A stretch of 64,000 nt of DNA from assembly GCA_963678445.1 (NCBI GenBank), contig OY782877.1:1550001-1614000 (forward strand). The letters run 5' to 3'. This stretch comes from G963678445 sp963678445. GTDB lineage: Bacteria > Hydrogenedentota > Hydrogenedentia > Hydrogenedentales > G963678445. The notes below the pieces were generated by a model. It made no database searches, had not been told where the DNA came from, and saw only the letters and a list, made by a program, of their open reading frames with translations. The translations under genes and the position numbers were made by a program. This document shows, piece after piece, positions 26,901 through 34,245 of this stretch (position 1 is the first letter of the stretch; each line of letters starts with the position of its first letter).

Positions 26901-27498
26901 CCTTGGCGCATAAGTCCATCAGCTCCGTATTCAGCGCCTCTACCTCTGTTGCCAGGTTTTCCTTTTCCCGACGCAAGGTGCGCAGTTTTTCTTCCTGCTC
27001 CACCAGCAGCATCTCCAGCTCTGGACGGAGTATTGGCGTCGCCTGTAGTGATTTTGTTTCCAGCCCCCCGATAACCGACAACAAGGTTTGTAGTTGATCG
27101 TTCGCCTGTGCGATCTGCTGCGTCAATCCCCCATGCGCCCGCGTCACCTCCGCCGTCCAACGTTCCAACATGCTACCTAAGCGCTCAAACGTCATCCGCA
27201 TTTCACGCAGCATGCCGTCTGTGGTGGGAGAGAGGCGTGCGGAATAATGCGTGACAGCACCCGGCAGTAATTCCGTTTCTCCAAGCGCTTTTTTCAAACG
27301 TCGAATCTCATCCTGCGCCGTCACCAGCTCCTCCGTTTTTACCTGGCGCACCATGAGTACCTTGAACAGGCCCTGCAATTCCTGATTTGTCTCGGCAATT
27401 TGTGATGTCAAACCCGCCTGCGCCGCGCTCACCTCCGCCTTCCATCCTCCAATCGTCGAACGAAGTCGCGTCAAAATATCATTTCGAGGCTGTCCCAT
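20980..27498 (-). CDS. Giant coiled-coil protein with C-terminal GspE/PilB-type N-domain (MshEN-like)
   Basis: A 2172-residue cytoplasmic protein; no signal peptide or membrane segment. Residues about 16-40 and 112-136 are two copies of a W-x-AEV..A..GLT.QIA module. Residues about 140-2000 are almost unbroken Glu/Gln/Leu/Ala heptads, with five repeats marked by NL..(S/A)W.H(I/V) at W1040, W1127, W1256, W1343 and W1430. Residues about 2020-2172 resemble the N-terminal domain of type II secretion/type IV pilus ATPases, with tandem PLGEVLVSAGVLSEKQLRRAL and RLGEILVEMEYATEDAI segments like the c-di-GMP-binding MshEN motif. The GspE/PilB ATPase core is absent. A role as scaffold or signal-responsive filament is inferred; ATG at 27498 has only a weak AGGA site. 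Confidence 0.85.
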   Translation of the reverse strand: MGQPRNDILTRLRSTIGGWKAEVSAAQAGLTSQIAETNQELQGLFKVLMVRQVKTEELVTAQDEIRRLKKALGETELLPGAVTHYSARLSPTTDGMLREMRMTFERLGSMLERWTAEVTRAHGGLTQQIAQANDQLQTLLSVIGGLETKSLQATPILRPELEMLLVEQEEKLRTLRREKENLATEVEALNTELMDLCAKARRQTDAQERAQDRLQERIRELERALADQLQQLENTQMDREALLTQRVALQDTLAHFEQELASLKAQEQDRLQAMRAMVEEMETYRDAGKKEETRTQELEALLAQTQAQSQALEEQQAGLQKEVSRLESALSQEQEERATLVNRCEELEAALGQSQDSRESAELQMTSQLGTLEESLAKAAEERDTLTTQLGTVEESLALVSEERDALRAQQETLTGKHANLQQEMEDEQQQKTQRILDLEKSTAALQMQLQAISANETQLFAEKERLQQAYDVAQQENAEKETHITQLQEELARLTAVSEELDASNAQLNEKEVALEEAQKRNEALEAGVAEFQQELTTLAEREAERAERNKSLQTMLDALRREAESSANRAKALQEEVETLRAAEQTAAQRAAQWDAREAHCGALEVEKASLEQQLRMTQTQLESLEVEHNEAKRAAETLRRERVHVEAELAQLRQSVEDGSAAERQMKAVQEKLRETEEALSLVQRRNAILEETATQWEKDRERLAKEYAVLQQAQSTALKEQEALQTTLAKTQDEVEDKTTALVALQQEYATEQESRKVLQDVQVALTDERDRMSKQVEELRCATETLSRREEELSATRERLTTQLATEREERLAQQNVLDAAYAELEKLRTSQAQCATLQEELLQERERVWGQAQQLLSLQKTFSVVEEQRAQLKMAVEENSAAAQEQRTYSELLEKDGAKKETALRALQEEMNALQTQYAEEKTLLTARTERLAALEDECAAQKIRLAEQEEMQRTLQAEKEALDAQCLELAQSADEAQKALTELQERHACLEADYASLQQTETQLRQTEEDLRTRVDALGERAQTQSENLQNSWRHIEMLAALRELHTSLKTRLQERDEQLASANASKETLCAELDAAQVALQTMREKCGHLEESNTDTQRALEILEQRAQVQTENLSESWRHVEILGALRMDYAAQETLLLEQEKSLQEERTQRDALAQELESVQAAFARLQEEQNSRKKALQDQDALLNQLESQREESQRALEALQGALEKEQAEKEAAYTQHKQIEEQWTETLSTSQVQAENLQNAWQHIEMLGTLRMDYAAQEALLLEQEKTLAGEKTRRDALLYELESVRNAFAQLEAEQATLQQSHEEATRELALLIQTNQVHQANLKESWRHIEILSRLKGSQTEQQALLQERTQQREAARSYAEGLMREKEALEKDLFALKARETEWAQEQAALQEAVCALEKTQAVHCVNLETAWAHVAELAALREWADSHRKERTALEKALSERCAEAENMAQRIHALEEELAELLNQQKDQQVETTAIRERKDSLQEKLEQTRKDLVAAQALAQKHEQAWHNAQAKIEAMASETQRIKAVGTELEASEEEAKQHIVTLSQRLESLQEADAEARKALAEKAQLLEAAQEHTAALEHQLSDLSAAHWEAEIQRNALAERDELLQTLKAEQQDTKTQNETLKKTVDTLQARLDLLQAEISTLEQQKKEAHTHHGKLSLELATVRDKVRMRDELTTSLRNDLAQSHAQLAFVEQELDQQKRHCATLKVQLEQMQAREKTAHSLQKRMEEERVALETQVQSLEGEKEKGGRLIHEARSAITAQKKALEERENAVTSLREQVESLQVQLEEVQRKEAKTARTAKEMQSALHAFKSTQAPQEQELAQSREAVQLLRVDLQEQETAMEKLVTERTALQRHLDAIREDRDNSASLAERLQEQLAEMRTTKASERKLVDQARKAVATHHDELARRDAAVAQLEAEMATLEERLDAARAETTEHREKVARTAAMMNEALHERDEALQQLRTLHAEQGRVRVAPVSLTPGSEAAHIREMLNTQQRILTSQLLQDEIQPLGEVLVSAGVLSEKQLRRALKKKKRAASKRLGEILVEMEYATEDAIAQSLACQLQLQLARPNAATVDGVARDLLNKELCSRFLVAPIQATLDRLVVAMADPLDESALKKMADLTRREIVPVVATPGDILATIDDVYGIY

Positions 27499-27656
27499 AT
27501 ACCCGTTTTATCCTGCTCGGTTAAACACGCTTAAACCAATCCATTGGCGGTATAGAAACACTGCAAAACAACGCCTATACACTTCCCCACGATTACAGCG
27601 TACCAGATTTTTGACGCCGGAAAAAGCTTTGCAAATTTAGCAGGTACAGAAAGCCA

Positions 27657-27697
27657 AAACGGCCTGAAATCACGAAGGATTTCAGGCCGTTTTTTTA
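27657..27697. terminator. Strong hairpin terminator
   Basis: A 13-bp perfect stem (ACGGCCTGAAATC with GATTTCAGGCCGT) flanked by AAAA on the left and seven T on the right. It would end minus-strand transcription from the ROK-like gene (weak T4 run) and would also stop plus-strand readthrough (T7 run). It insulates the giant gene from upstream transcription. Confidence 0.8.
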
Positions 27698-27793
27698 GTG
27701 ACTTAGATTTAAAGAGCTGTCATAAAAAACAACTTTTTTGCTGTGCTCAGGGACGGCAAGGGCCATAGCTCTTGCCTGCGGTCGCTGGACCGC
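27697..27793 (-). repeat. Dispersed palindromic element, copy 3 (3' of ROK-like gene)
   Basis: Gene-sense stem GCGGTC-CAGC-GACCGC (27793-27778), then TATGGCCCTTGCCGTCCCTG and an AT-rich tail with TTTTTTATGACAGCTCTTT. The stem differs from copies 2, 5 and 8 (GTGGTC/GACCAC) by paired changes on both arms, which preserves base pairing. It begins 18 bases after the ROK-like stop codon. Confidence 0.85.
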
Positions 27794-27811
27794 TTGTATG
27801 GTGGATGAGGC

Positions 27812-29215
27812 TTACCCTGCGTCCAGTACCGGCAAACTGGCGGCGGCAATGGATTGTCCTACACGACGACTCTTTTCATCAGGTAGCTGGATGTTAACCT
27901 GTTCGGCAATCTCCGGAAATTCCGCCTTGAGCACTTCATTCGCGCCCTCAAGGATAAGGTCGCCACCACATCCTGAGGTGCAACGGCCCAAAATAAGCAC
28001 ATGACGCAAATCATAGAAATCCGCATAGTGCGCCAACGTATAGCCCATGTATACGCCCATGGTGCGCCAAATATTCAGCGCACCCTCGTGCCCGGCTTCC
28101 AATTTTTCCTGTACCGATTTTAAACGTTCGGCATCGGTTACATTTTCCGGCAGTTCAATCCCTGCTTTGGGGGCCAGACGGAATACGCATTGCTGTGAGA
28201 AGTACAGCGCTCCTACGCCACGGTCTCCCGACCATTCTTCCTCCGGTGCTTCGGCGCTGTAGTCTACCGGCGCAAAGGCTACCTCATTGAGCCAGTCTGT
28301 AATATTGCCATCCAGTGTGACATAGCCACCGGCTTCGCTGGAACCTAAAGCAATGCCGAGTACGCCGTTATCTTGCAAGGACATCGATCCGGCCAAGGCG
28401 GTCACTTCACCATCGTTGACGATCACCAGGGGTACGCCTATCTCTTCACCAATTCGCAGGAACATGTCGCGCACTTCAGCAAAGCGCTCTTTGGGAATAC
28501 CACGGAACAAGGACGCGATCATGGCGCGGTTGTTGACATATACTCCAGCGGAACTGCCGCCAATAGCGTCTACCCGCGGCATCTTGGACGCCGCCGTCTT
28601 AATCGCCGCCATGACTTCGCGATAGTGGTACGCTGGGTCTGTATTTTGACGCGGCTCCCACACGATTTCTTCACTATAGACGGCTTCACCATCGACGACT
28701 GCGGAAACTTTTCGGTCAGACGCGCCCAAGTCAAAACCAATGCGGCAGCCTTCCAGATGCCGTCCCAGAGGACGTGTGCTTTCGCTTTGCTGCGGCACCT
28801 CGTCTGCGCTGCATATAACAATCTGGAAGGGTTTCTCGTAGACTTCTTCGCCCATGAATTGGTAGTCAAAGGCGCGCTTCCCATCGGATTGGTAGCATGT
28901 TTGCAGATACTCGCCAATGGACTTGGGCCCGCCTACATGCACGATGCACGCTCCGCGTTGCCACAGCAGAAATTTCAGCAACCGCTCTGCGTAAAACTGG
29001 TTCGCGGCCATTTCTGCATGCCCTTCAGGGAAAACCATCGTTTCAAAGCGCGATACAGAACCATCGCCCCGCTCCAGTCCTAAAACAAGCGGAACACCTT
29101 CGCCCGAGGCTTTGACCGCTTCCAAAAAAGCGCGATTGGCTAAGACCGCCGGTCGAAACGCCTCATCAAGAGGCGGAACAAAAGAAGGTTTTTTCAGCAT
29201 CCACGATACAGACAT
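27812..29215 (-). CDS. ROK-family-like sugar kinase/regulator homologue
   Basis: A 467-residue protein. The second half begins with CRIGFDLGASDRKVSAVVDG, a ROK/ASKHA phosphate-1 motif, followed by DAIGGSSAGVYVNN, VIVNDGEVTALAG with the putative catalytic Asp, and GIALGSSEAGGY. The usual ROK zinc motif was not seen. The first 170 residues are a separate, unrecognised domain. I choose ATG at 29215, which has AAGGAAAGG at proper spacing. The frame stays open for a further 120 codons to 29575, across the divergent promoter region, but that part has no recognised domain. Sugar kinase activity is inferred only. Confidence 0.72.
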   Translation of the reverse strand: MSVSWMLKKPSFVPPLDEAFRPAVLANRAFLEAVKASGEGVPLVLGLERGDGSVSRFETMVFPEGHAEMAANQFYAERLLKFLLWQRGACIVHVGGPKSIGEYLQTCYQSDGKRAFDYQFMGEEVYEKPFQIVICSADEVPQQSESTRPLGRHLEGCRIGFDLGASDRKVSAVVDGEAVYSEEIVWEPRQNTDPAYHYREVMAAIKTAASKMPRVDAIGGSSAGVYVNNRAMIASLFRGIPKERFAEVRDMFLRIGEEIGVPLVIVNDGEVTALAGSMSLQDNGVLGIALGSSEAGGYVTLDGNITDWLNEVAFAPVDYSAEAPEEEWSGDRGVGALYFSQQCVFRLAPKAGIELPENVTDAERLKSVQEKLEAGHEGALNIWRTMGVYMGYTLAHYADFYDLRHVLILGRCTSGCGGDLILEGANEVLKAEFPEIAEQVNIQLPDEKSRRVGQSIAAASLPVLDAG

Positions 29216-29576
29216 ACCCATTCCTTTCCTTGCTGGCTCTGCCTGATACACGCAAAGCCGTCCATTTCCCGCAAAACCCCTCGCATACGCGTATAGAGCA
29301 TAGTTTAAAGCGTGTGCTGCATGGGAGAATTTGAAAAGCGTGTTTTTCCGAAATAGAACGCGCCACGCCTCGGCGCGTTCTTCGGAATAGATGTCAGACA
29401 CTATATCATAATCATAATCCCCCCTTGATTCCACCAATACCGAACAGGATTGGATAATCCTCGAAATACTACGAAGCTTTTTTCTGTTTTTTGGGGCAGT
29501 GTCTGTATTATCCTTCTCCATGGTATCTCCCCGACGTCGCCAGGGGAACCGGCCAGGAGTAAAGGGAACCCACACT
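29216..29576. other. Divergent intergenic region, minus frame open
   Basis: This 361-base stretch separates the divergent ROK-like and larA genes. The minus-strand frame of the ROK-like gene is open throughout, so an N-terminal extension of up to 120 residues is possible, but the ribosome-binding site argues for the internal start. AT-rich TATCATAATCATAAT at about 29402 could be a plus-strand -10 region for larA. Confidence 0.35.
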
Positions 29577-30863
29577 ATGCATATTGAGCTTCCGTATGGG
29601 CATTATCAGCAAACGGCAGTGTTGGATTGGGGACGCTGCCTGGGGGTGCTTGATATTACTGACGCCCCTCCTTTGTACAATCTTGAAGCGCTTGTGCAAC
29701 ATGGTTTGGAAGCCCCTATCGGTCTGACAAAACCGGTATACGACGCGATCCGTCCGGGGGAAAGCATTGTAATTATCGTTTCCGACAGCTTTCGTCACAC
29801 GGGTGTGGAAAAGCTACTGCCGACACTTCTTCATGCCCTGCAGCAGCACGGTGTAGCCGAGGAGGACATCGCCTTTGTCTTCGCTACCGGTTCGCATCGT
29901 CCCCCGACCGAGACCGAACAGGAACGAATTCTGGGTAGCGCCGTTTATCAACGTTTTCACAGCCGTGCATACGCCCACGATCCGTATGATGAGGCACAGC
30001 TGGTTTATGTGGGAGAAACCACGCGCGGCACGCCGGTGCGTATCAACAGACACGTCCAAAAAGCCGACCATGTGCTTCTAACGGGGGCCGTTGTGCTGCA
30101 CTATTTTGGCGGTTTTGGTGGCGGACGCAAAAGCCTGTGTCCGGGTGTTGCCGGGATCGACACCATCGCCCATAACCACGCACTCAATCTGGACGCAACC
30201 GAGGACACATTGGACCCTGCCGTGTGTATTGGTGTACTCGACAGTAACCCCGTCGCCGAGGATATGCTGGAAGCCGCACAGTTTTGTCGTGTCGACGCCA
30301 TCATCAATACGGTACTCAATCGCCATGGTGAGATTGCGGGTGTTTTTATTGGCGAACTGGACGCAGCGCATCGTCAGGCGGCTGCTTTCGCCTATAACCT
30401 TTTCACCGCCCCAATCAAGGAACGGGCCGATTTCGTAATTGCCTCTGCGGGGCCGGCCAAGAACTATATTCAGAGCCACAAGGCGCTCTTCAACGCCTAT
30501 CAAGCAGTCAAACCAGGCGGGAGCATCATTCTGCTAACGGAATCCCCTGAGGGCTATGGGGGCAATAAATTCGCCCAATGGCTTTCCCTGGGAAGTCCTG
30601 AAGCAATCATCCGCGAACTGCGAAAAAATGCTGAAATCAACGGCCAGACCGCCCTCTCTACTTTGGAGAAATCTAAAAACGCCTATTTTGTTACTGCGCT
30701 GAGCGATAGCGAAGTGCTCGCGCTTGGCGGCCAAAAGGCCGATTCATTACAGCAAGCGCTGGACAGCTTGCATGTCCAATACCAGCAACGTGGTCTTGAA
30801 GCGCCAACTTTTTATCTGATGCCTTCAGCGGCCTACACAGTGCCGATCTGTGGCACGGATTGA
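29577..30863 (+). CDS. larA: LarA-type nickel-pincer racemase/epimerase
   Basis: A 428-residue LarA-superfamily protein. ATGSHRPP (catalytic His near residue 108 in lactate racemase), HYFGGFGGGRKSLCPG (second catalytic His and the cofactor-linked Lys equivalent to K184), and the VIASAGPAKN and SPEGYGGNKF segments are present. These enzymes racemise or epimerise 2-hydroxy acids with a nickel-pincer nucleotide cofactor made by LarB, LarC and LarE, none of which is in the window. Substrate may be lactate or another hydroxy acid. ATG at 29577 follows AGGAGTAAAGGGAA; no in-frame alternative fits better. Confidence 0.9.
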   Translation: MHIELPYGHYQQTAVLDWGRCLGVLDITDAPPLYNLEALVQHGLEAPIGLTKPVYDAIRPGESIVIIVSDSFRHTGVEKLLPTLLHALQQHGVAEEDIAFVFATGSHRPPTETEQERILGSAVYQRFHSRAYAHDPYDEAQLVYVGETTRGTPVRINRHVQKADHVLLTGAVVLHYFGGFGGGRKSLCPGVAGIDTIAHNHALNLDATEDTLDPAVCIGVLDSNPVAEDMLEAAQFCRVDAIINTVLNRHGEIAGVFIGELDAAHRQAAAFAYNLFTAPIKERADFVIASAGPAKNYIQSHKALFNAYQAVKPGGSIILLTESPEGYGGNKFAQWLSLGSPEAIIRELRKNAEINGQTALSTLEKSKNAYFVTALSDSEVLALGGQKADSLQQALDSLHVQYQQRGLEAPTFYLMPSAAYTVPICGTD

Positions 30864-30893
30864 GCCAACTGGGAGTCGTGGGACGCTTTCCCC

Positions 30894-32891
30894 TTATACT
30901 GCAGTAAGCATGGCGTTTTGAAGAGGATTGGTCGCTTTGGGCGCAGGAGAATTAGTCGGCGCGTCTTCGTCAAGCGGCTCGCCTTTCTCTGGAGGCGCTA
31001 CATGAGGTTTCGCGTTAAACTCCATGAGCAGGGAGAGTACGGATTCATTTTGGGCGCGTGTTGCCGTCGCTAGTGGCGTCAGACCGGCGTTATCCATAGC
31101 ATTGGGATTCGCACCGGCTGCCAAAAGCTGCTTTACGACAGCATCGCTACCTTTTTGGGCCACCGCCAGATGTAGCGGGGTCTGCCCCTTGTGATTGCGG
31201 ACGCCGGTATCTGCCTGATATTCCAAAAGTAAGACGCAAATCTGAAGAAAGTTACGTTCTGCTGCTGCGTGGAGGGGCGAATTACCTTCATCATCCTGAA
31301 AGGTAGTCCTTGCACCATGTTTCAGCAGGACCTCCAGTATAAGCAACCTGTCGTTTTCAACACACGACATCACGGGATTGTAACCCTCCAGTGCGGTCGT
31401 ATTAAGATCCGCGCCGTATTCAAGGAGCAGACGGACAAGGTTGGCATTTTCTCCTCTTTCTACTGCATACGCTAACGGGGGAACCCCTTCTTTATCGGGT
31501 AGATTCGGGTCTGCTTTATGTTCGAGCAGCACCTTGCAGAATGAGTATCTTCCCGAGTAGGCTGCTCTGTGCAAGGGAGCGGCGCCTTTAAACAAACAAA
31601 AATCCGGATTTGCACCGGCATCGAGGAGCAAGGACGTCGCCTCCAGATTCAATCGATCTATTGCCAGCACCAAGGGGGAATAGCCAAATTGGCAGATGAT
31701 CTCCAGCGGAGGATTCTTTTCCAGTTCACGGCGCAATTTGTCCATATCCTGCTCCCAAATAGCCGTAATGACGGGCGTCATGGGTATAGGATATAACGTG
31801 CCCTCCAATGCCCACTCTTTATACGCCGTATATTCCTCCACTAGTCCCCAAATGCATTTATCAATTTCATACTTATCCAGAACCTGGAATAATTTCGCGG
31901 CGGTTTCTTTGTCCCGATATTGGCAGGCCATGAGACAGTACCTGCTGCAAATACGAGTAGAATAAGGGCATTCACGTCGTAGCAGTTCAAAACCCGCTGC
32001 AACACGTTCCCAGGGAAAGGAGTACCACCGGTCATATTTTTCTCGCATTTCAGAATCGTACCTGCAAGAAAGATATGAAATCAGTCGGCTATACAGCATT
32101 TTCTTTTTATCCGCCGAAAGCTTTCCTGGCGGGTTTTCAATGAACTGGATAACTTCTTCCGGGCTTCCGCCCCAACGGGGCAGAATGGAGTGCAAATAGC
32201 TAATGTACAGTGGATAATATTCTGGGTCGATCTCCAGCCCCTTTAAGAGATAGCGTTTTGTTTCATCTTCACTACCAGCGCCAGCCACAAACGCATTCCA
32301 TAATTCTGTCGCCAGGCTGCACGTTTTCTCTGGATTTTCGCGAGAATAGCTGACCAGCGTGCTATAAAGTGCGGGGTCGTTATCGGTTGATAATGCTTCC
32401 GCTTTACTTAGCCATTCGCCCGCCTTTTCCATATTGGTGTGGAAACCTTCCCAGCCTTCCTCGGTTACCGAGCTAGCCCAGCCACCGCCCCGTTTTTCCC
32501 AAGCCACTTTGATATAAGCACATCCCATGGCATAGTGCGCCGTCATGGATTTCGGGCAGGCCTCGATCCAAGCGCATAGCAGCGGGAATGAATCGCCCTT
32601 GCGTCCCAGCTCACTTTTTGCGGTGCAAAATTCGATAGCGTCATAAAAATCCTTTAAGAGCGGATAACCATTACAGTTTTTAAATTTTTCCTTTCGTAAT
32701 CGCGCCGCGATTGCCTCTATCTCGTTGAACTGATGCTTTTTGAACAGGTTGTAAACGGTGAAGCGCGAGACGCCACGATTTTCCCCAATAGGGTTTTCCG
32801 CCCAATTCACGTTGGAGGTTTCCCAAGCAGCGAGGCCATACTGACCATTTTGTTCACAGATATTACCTTCCACCTGGATAGGAGTCTCCAC
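30894..32891 (-). CDS. DUF4034-like/ankyrin protein, C-terminal part of a frameshifted gene
   Basis: A 665-codon frame. Its first 40 residues (GNICEQNGQYGLAAWE) are the last rungs of a right-handed beta-helix and have no start of their own, continuing the neighbouring frame 32807-33919. Residues about 45-380 are helical with an LLKGLEIDPEYYPLYISYL and LPRWGGSPEE pattern that I associate with DUF4034 proteins. Residues about 395-640 form seven ankyrin repeats (GQTPLHLAVA, GNSPLHAAAE). The tail is Pro/Ala-rich. Adding one G to the G5 run at 32908-32912 fuses both frames into one protein of about 1008 residues. Function unknown; probably a protein-protein interaction module. Confidence 0.8.
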   Translation of the reverse strand: METPIQVEGNICEQNGQYGLAAWETSNVNWAENPIGENRGVSRFTVYNLFKKHQFNEIEAIAARLRKEKFKNCNGYPLLKDFYDAIEFCTAKSELGRKGDSFPLLCAWIEACPKSMTAHYAMGCAYIKVAWEKRGGGWASSVTEEGWEGFHTNMEKAGEWLSKAEALSTDNDPALYSTLVSYSRENPEKTCSLATELWNAFVAGAGSEDETKRYLLKGLEIDPEYYPLYISYLHSILPRWGGSPEEVIQFIENPPGKLSADKKKMLYSRLISYLSCRYDSEMREKYDRWYSFPWERVAAGFELLRRECPYSTRICSRYCLMACQYRDKETAAKLFQVLDKYEIDKCIWGLVEEYTAYKEWALEGTLYPIPMTPVITAIWEQDMDKLRRELEKNPPLEIICQFGYSPLVLAIDRLNLEATSLLLDAGANPDFCLFKGAAPLHRAAYSGRYSFCKVLLEHKADPNLPDKEGVPPLAYAVERGENANLVRLLLEYGADLNTTALEGYNPVMSCVENDRLLILEVLLKHGARTTFQDDEGNSPLHAAAERNFLQICVLLLEYQADTGVRNHKGQTPLHLAVAQKGSDAVVKQLLAAGANPNAMDNAGLTPLATATRAQNESVLSLLMEFNAKPHVAPPEKGEPLDEDAPTNSPAPKATNPLQNAMLTAV

Positions 32892-33919
32892 TGTGCAGAT
32901 TTGTATGCCCCCTGCACGTTTTCGGTGCAGATGTTATCTTGAATAAGCCCCGGACATTTTTTGTAGTACAAAATCCCGCGCCTAGTATTGTTGTGGATTG
33001 TATTTTGAATGGTATCCGTGTTTGCCGCTTCGGCACTGACAATGCCATCCAGTCCATTGAATTCACTGATGTTATTGAAGAATAAGGCATGCGTGTTTTC
33101 ATCTTTGGCCTTTAATCCGCATTCCCCATTCCTCATACTATGACTATCTTCGATGCAGGCCGATGCGCTGTCCTGAATCAGGACGCCTTCGTCTCGATTG
33201 CGGTATATTCGCGTATCACGCACCTGCGCTGAAGTATCCTCTCCCTCAACCACAATACCCGTGTGCAGATTTCCACTAACGACGCATCCGTCCAATTGCA
33301 ACGTCGCACCGTCAGCACCCAAAATCCCGTGGTTGGCATTTGCATTGAAGCTGCATTCAGAAACCTGTGTGTGGGTTTCAGCCCCTTGCACCACAAGACC
33401 ATTTTCCCCGTTATAGAGACAGGTGCAGTTAAAAAGTTGAGAGCGATCACCGTCGCTGGCTTCGATACCGTTTTGTCGACCGTTCACCATGTAACAGTTT
33501 CTAACCTGGACCGCAGAATGCTTCAGTTTCAACAGGGGAGAACTCGATTTTTTCTGTGTATCAGACGAGGCTCCGGCTTCATCTTCATGTCTCAGGGTGA
33601 GGTTCGCTATAGTTCCTGCCTCGCAATCTACGGCAGACAACACGGCCTGACTAAAAGTATCCGAATACAGCACAACACTGCCCGGCACTACGCCTTGCAG
33701 GCACACCCCCGATTTTAGGCGTACCGGTCCCGCATACGCTCCAGCCTGCACCTGGATAGTATCCCCGGAATCTGCCTCATTCATCGCAGCTTGAATGGTG
33801 GCGTAGTCCTTGGGTACTGTTAAAATCTCTCCCCAGACAGCCAGATTTGGCAGTACAACAAGAATCCCAAAGATTCCTAAAAAATGCAGCGGATGCGCCC
33901 TGTCATTAAATTTTCTCAT
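32807..33919 (-). CDS. Secreted right-handed beta-helix protein, N-terminal part of frameshifted gene
   Basis: The frame starts best at ATG 33919 (MRKFNDRAHPLHF) with a hydrophobic signal-like segment LGIFGILVVLPNLAVWG. Residues 35-340 are parallel beta-helix repeats of about 22 residues with the pattern N..(I/V)..N...GI (NANANHGILGADGATLQLDG, RNRDEGVLIQDSASACIED), as in NosD/pectate-lyase-like exoproteins. A leading TVPKDYATIQAAMNEADSGD motif is typical of such proteins. Beyond codon 335 the frame runs into nonsense ending 32807, while the helix pattern continues in the frame of the next gene. The break is a one-base deletion, sequencing error or programmed shift. Confidence 0.82.
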   Translation of the reverse strand: MRKFNDRAHPLHFLGIFGILVVLPNLAVWGEILTVPKDYATIQAAMNEADSGDTIQVQAGAYAGPVRLKSGVCLQGVVPGSVVLYSDTFSQAVLSAVDCEAGTIANLTLRHEDEAGASSDTQKKSSSPLLKLKHSAVQVRNCYMVNGRQNGIEASDGDRSQLFNCTCLYNGENGLVVQGAETHTQVSECSFNANANHGILGADGATLQLDGCVVSGNLHTGIVVEGEDTSAQVRDTRIYRNRDEGVLIQDSASACIEDSHSMRNGECGLKAKDENTHALFFNNISEFNGLDGIVSAEAANTDTIQNTIHNNTRRGILYYKKCPGLIQDNICTENVQGAYKSAQWRLLSRWKVISVNKMVSMASLLGKPPT

Positions 33920-34245
33920 CTTTATCCCTAAAGCGGTCCAGCGACCGCAAGCAGTGGCCAGAGCCACACCCAGGAAATATGGTCCTTGCCGTCGCAAAAG
34001 TTTGTTTTTATGGTAAATTTTCAGCGTTTAGTCTAGCAAATGGCGTGTGCAGAATTACAGCTTCGTACGAAACCTGTGCATCTTGGTTCTGCTTTGGCCG
34101 TGATACGCATAAGAATGTGTCATTCTGGACAGTCTGCGGTGGATTGCGCTATCCTTAGTGCCTGGCAATGAAAGCGCTCCAGCGCCACCGTAAGATTTCG
34201 TTTTCTGGAGTACACTCAGCATTAAACCATACGAGGAATTGTTTT
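33920..34245. other. Divergent intergenic region before trpS
   Basis: Contains copy 4 of the dispersed element at 33928-34015; the remaining 230 bases before the trpS start hold no gene. The only clear signal is the trpS ribosome-binding site ACGAGGAA. Confidence 0.4.
33928..34015 (+). repeat. Dispersed palindromic element, copy 4
   Basis: Preceded by CTAAA, it has stem GCGGTC-CAGC-GACCGC (33933-33948), a second stem GTGGC-CAGA-GCCAC, then ATATGGTCCTTGCCGTC and a T-rich tail. Unlike most copies it lies in a divergent intergenic region, just upstream of the beta-helix gene. Confidence 0.85.

Larger units (their letters stand above)
27499..27811. other. Intergenic region 5' of the giant gene
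   Basis: No gene. It holds the hairpin terminator at 27657-27697 and copy 3 of the dispersed element. No clear promoter for the giant gene was found in 27499-27650, though the sequence is AT-rich. Confidence 0.4.
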
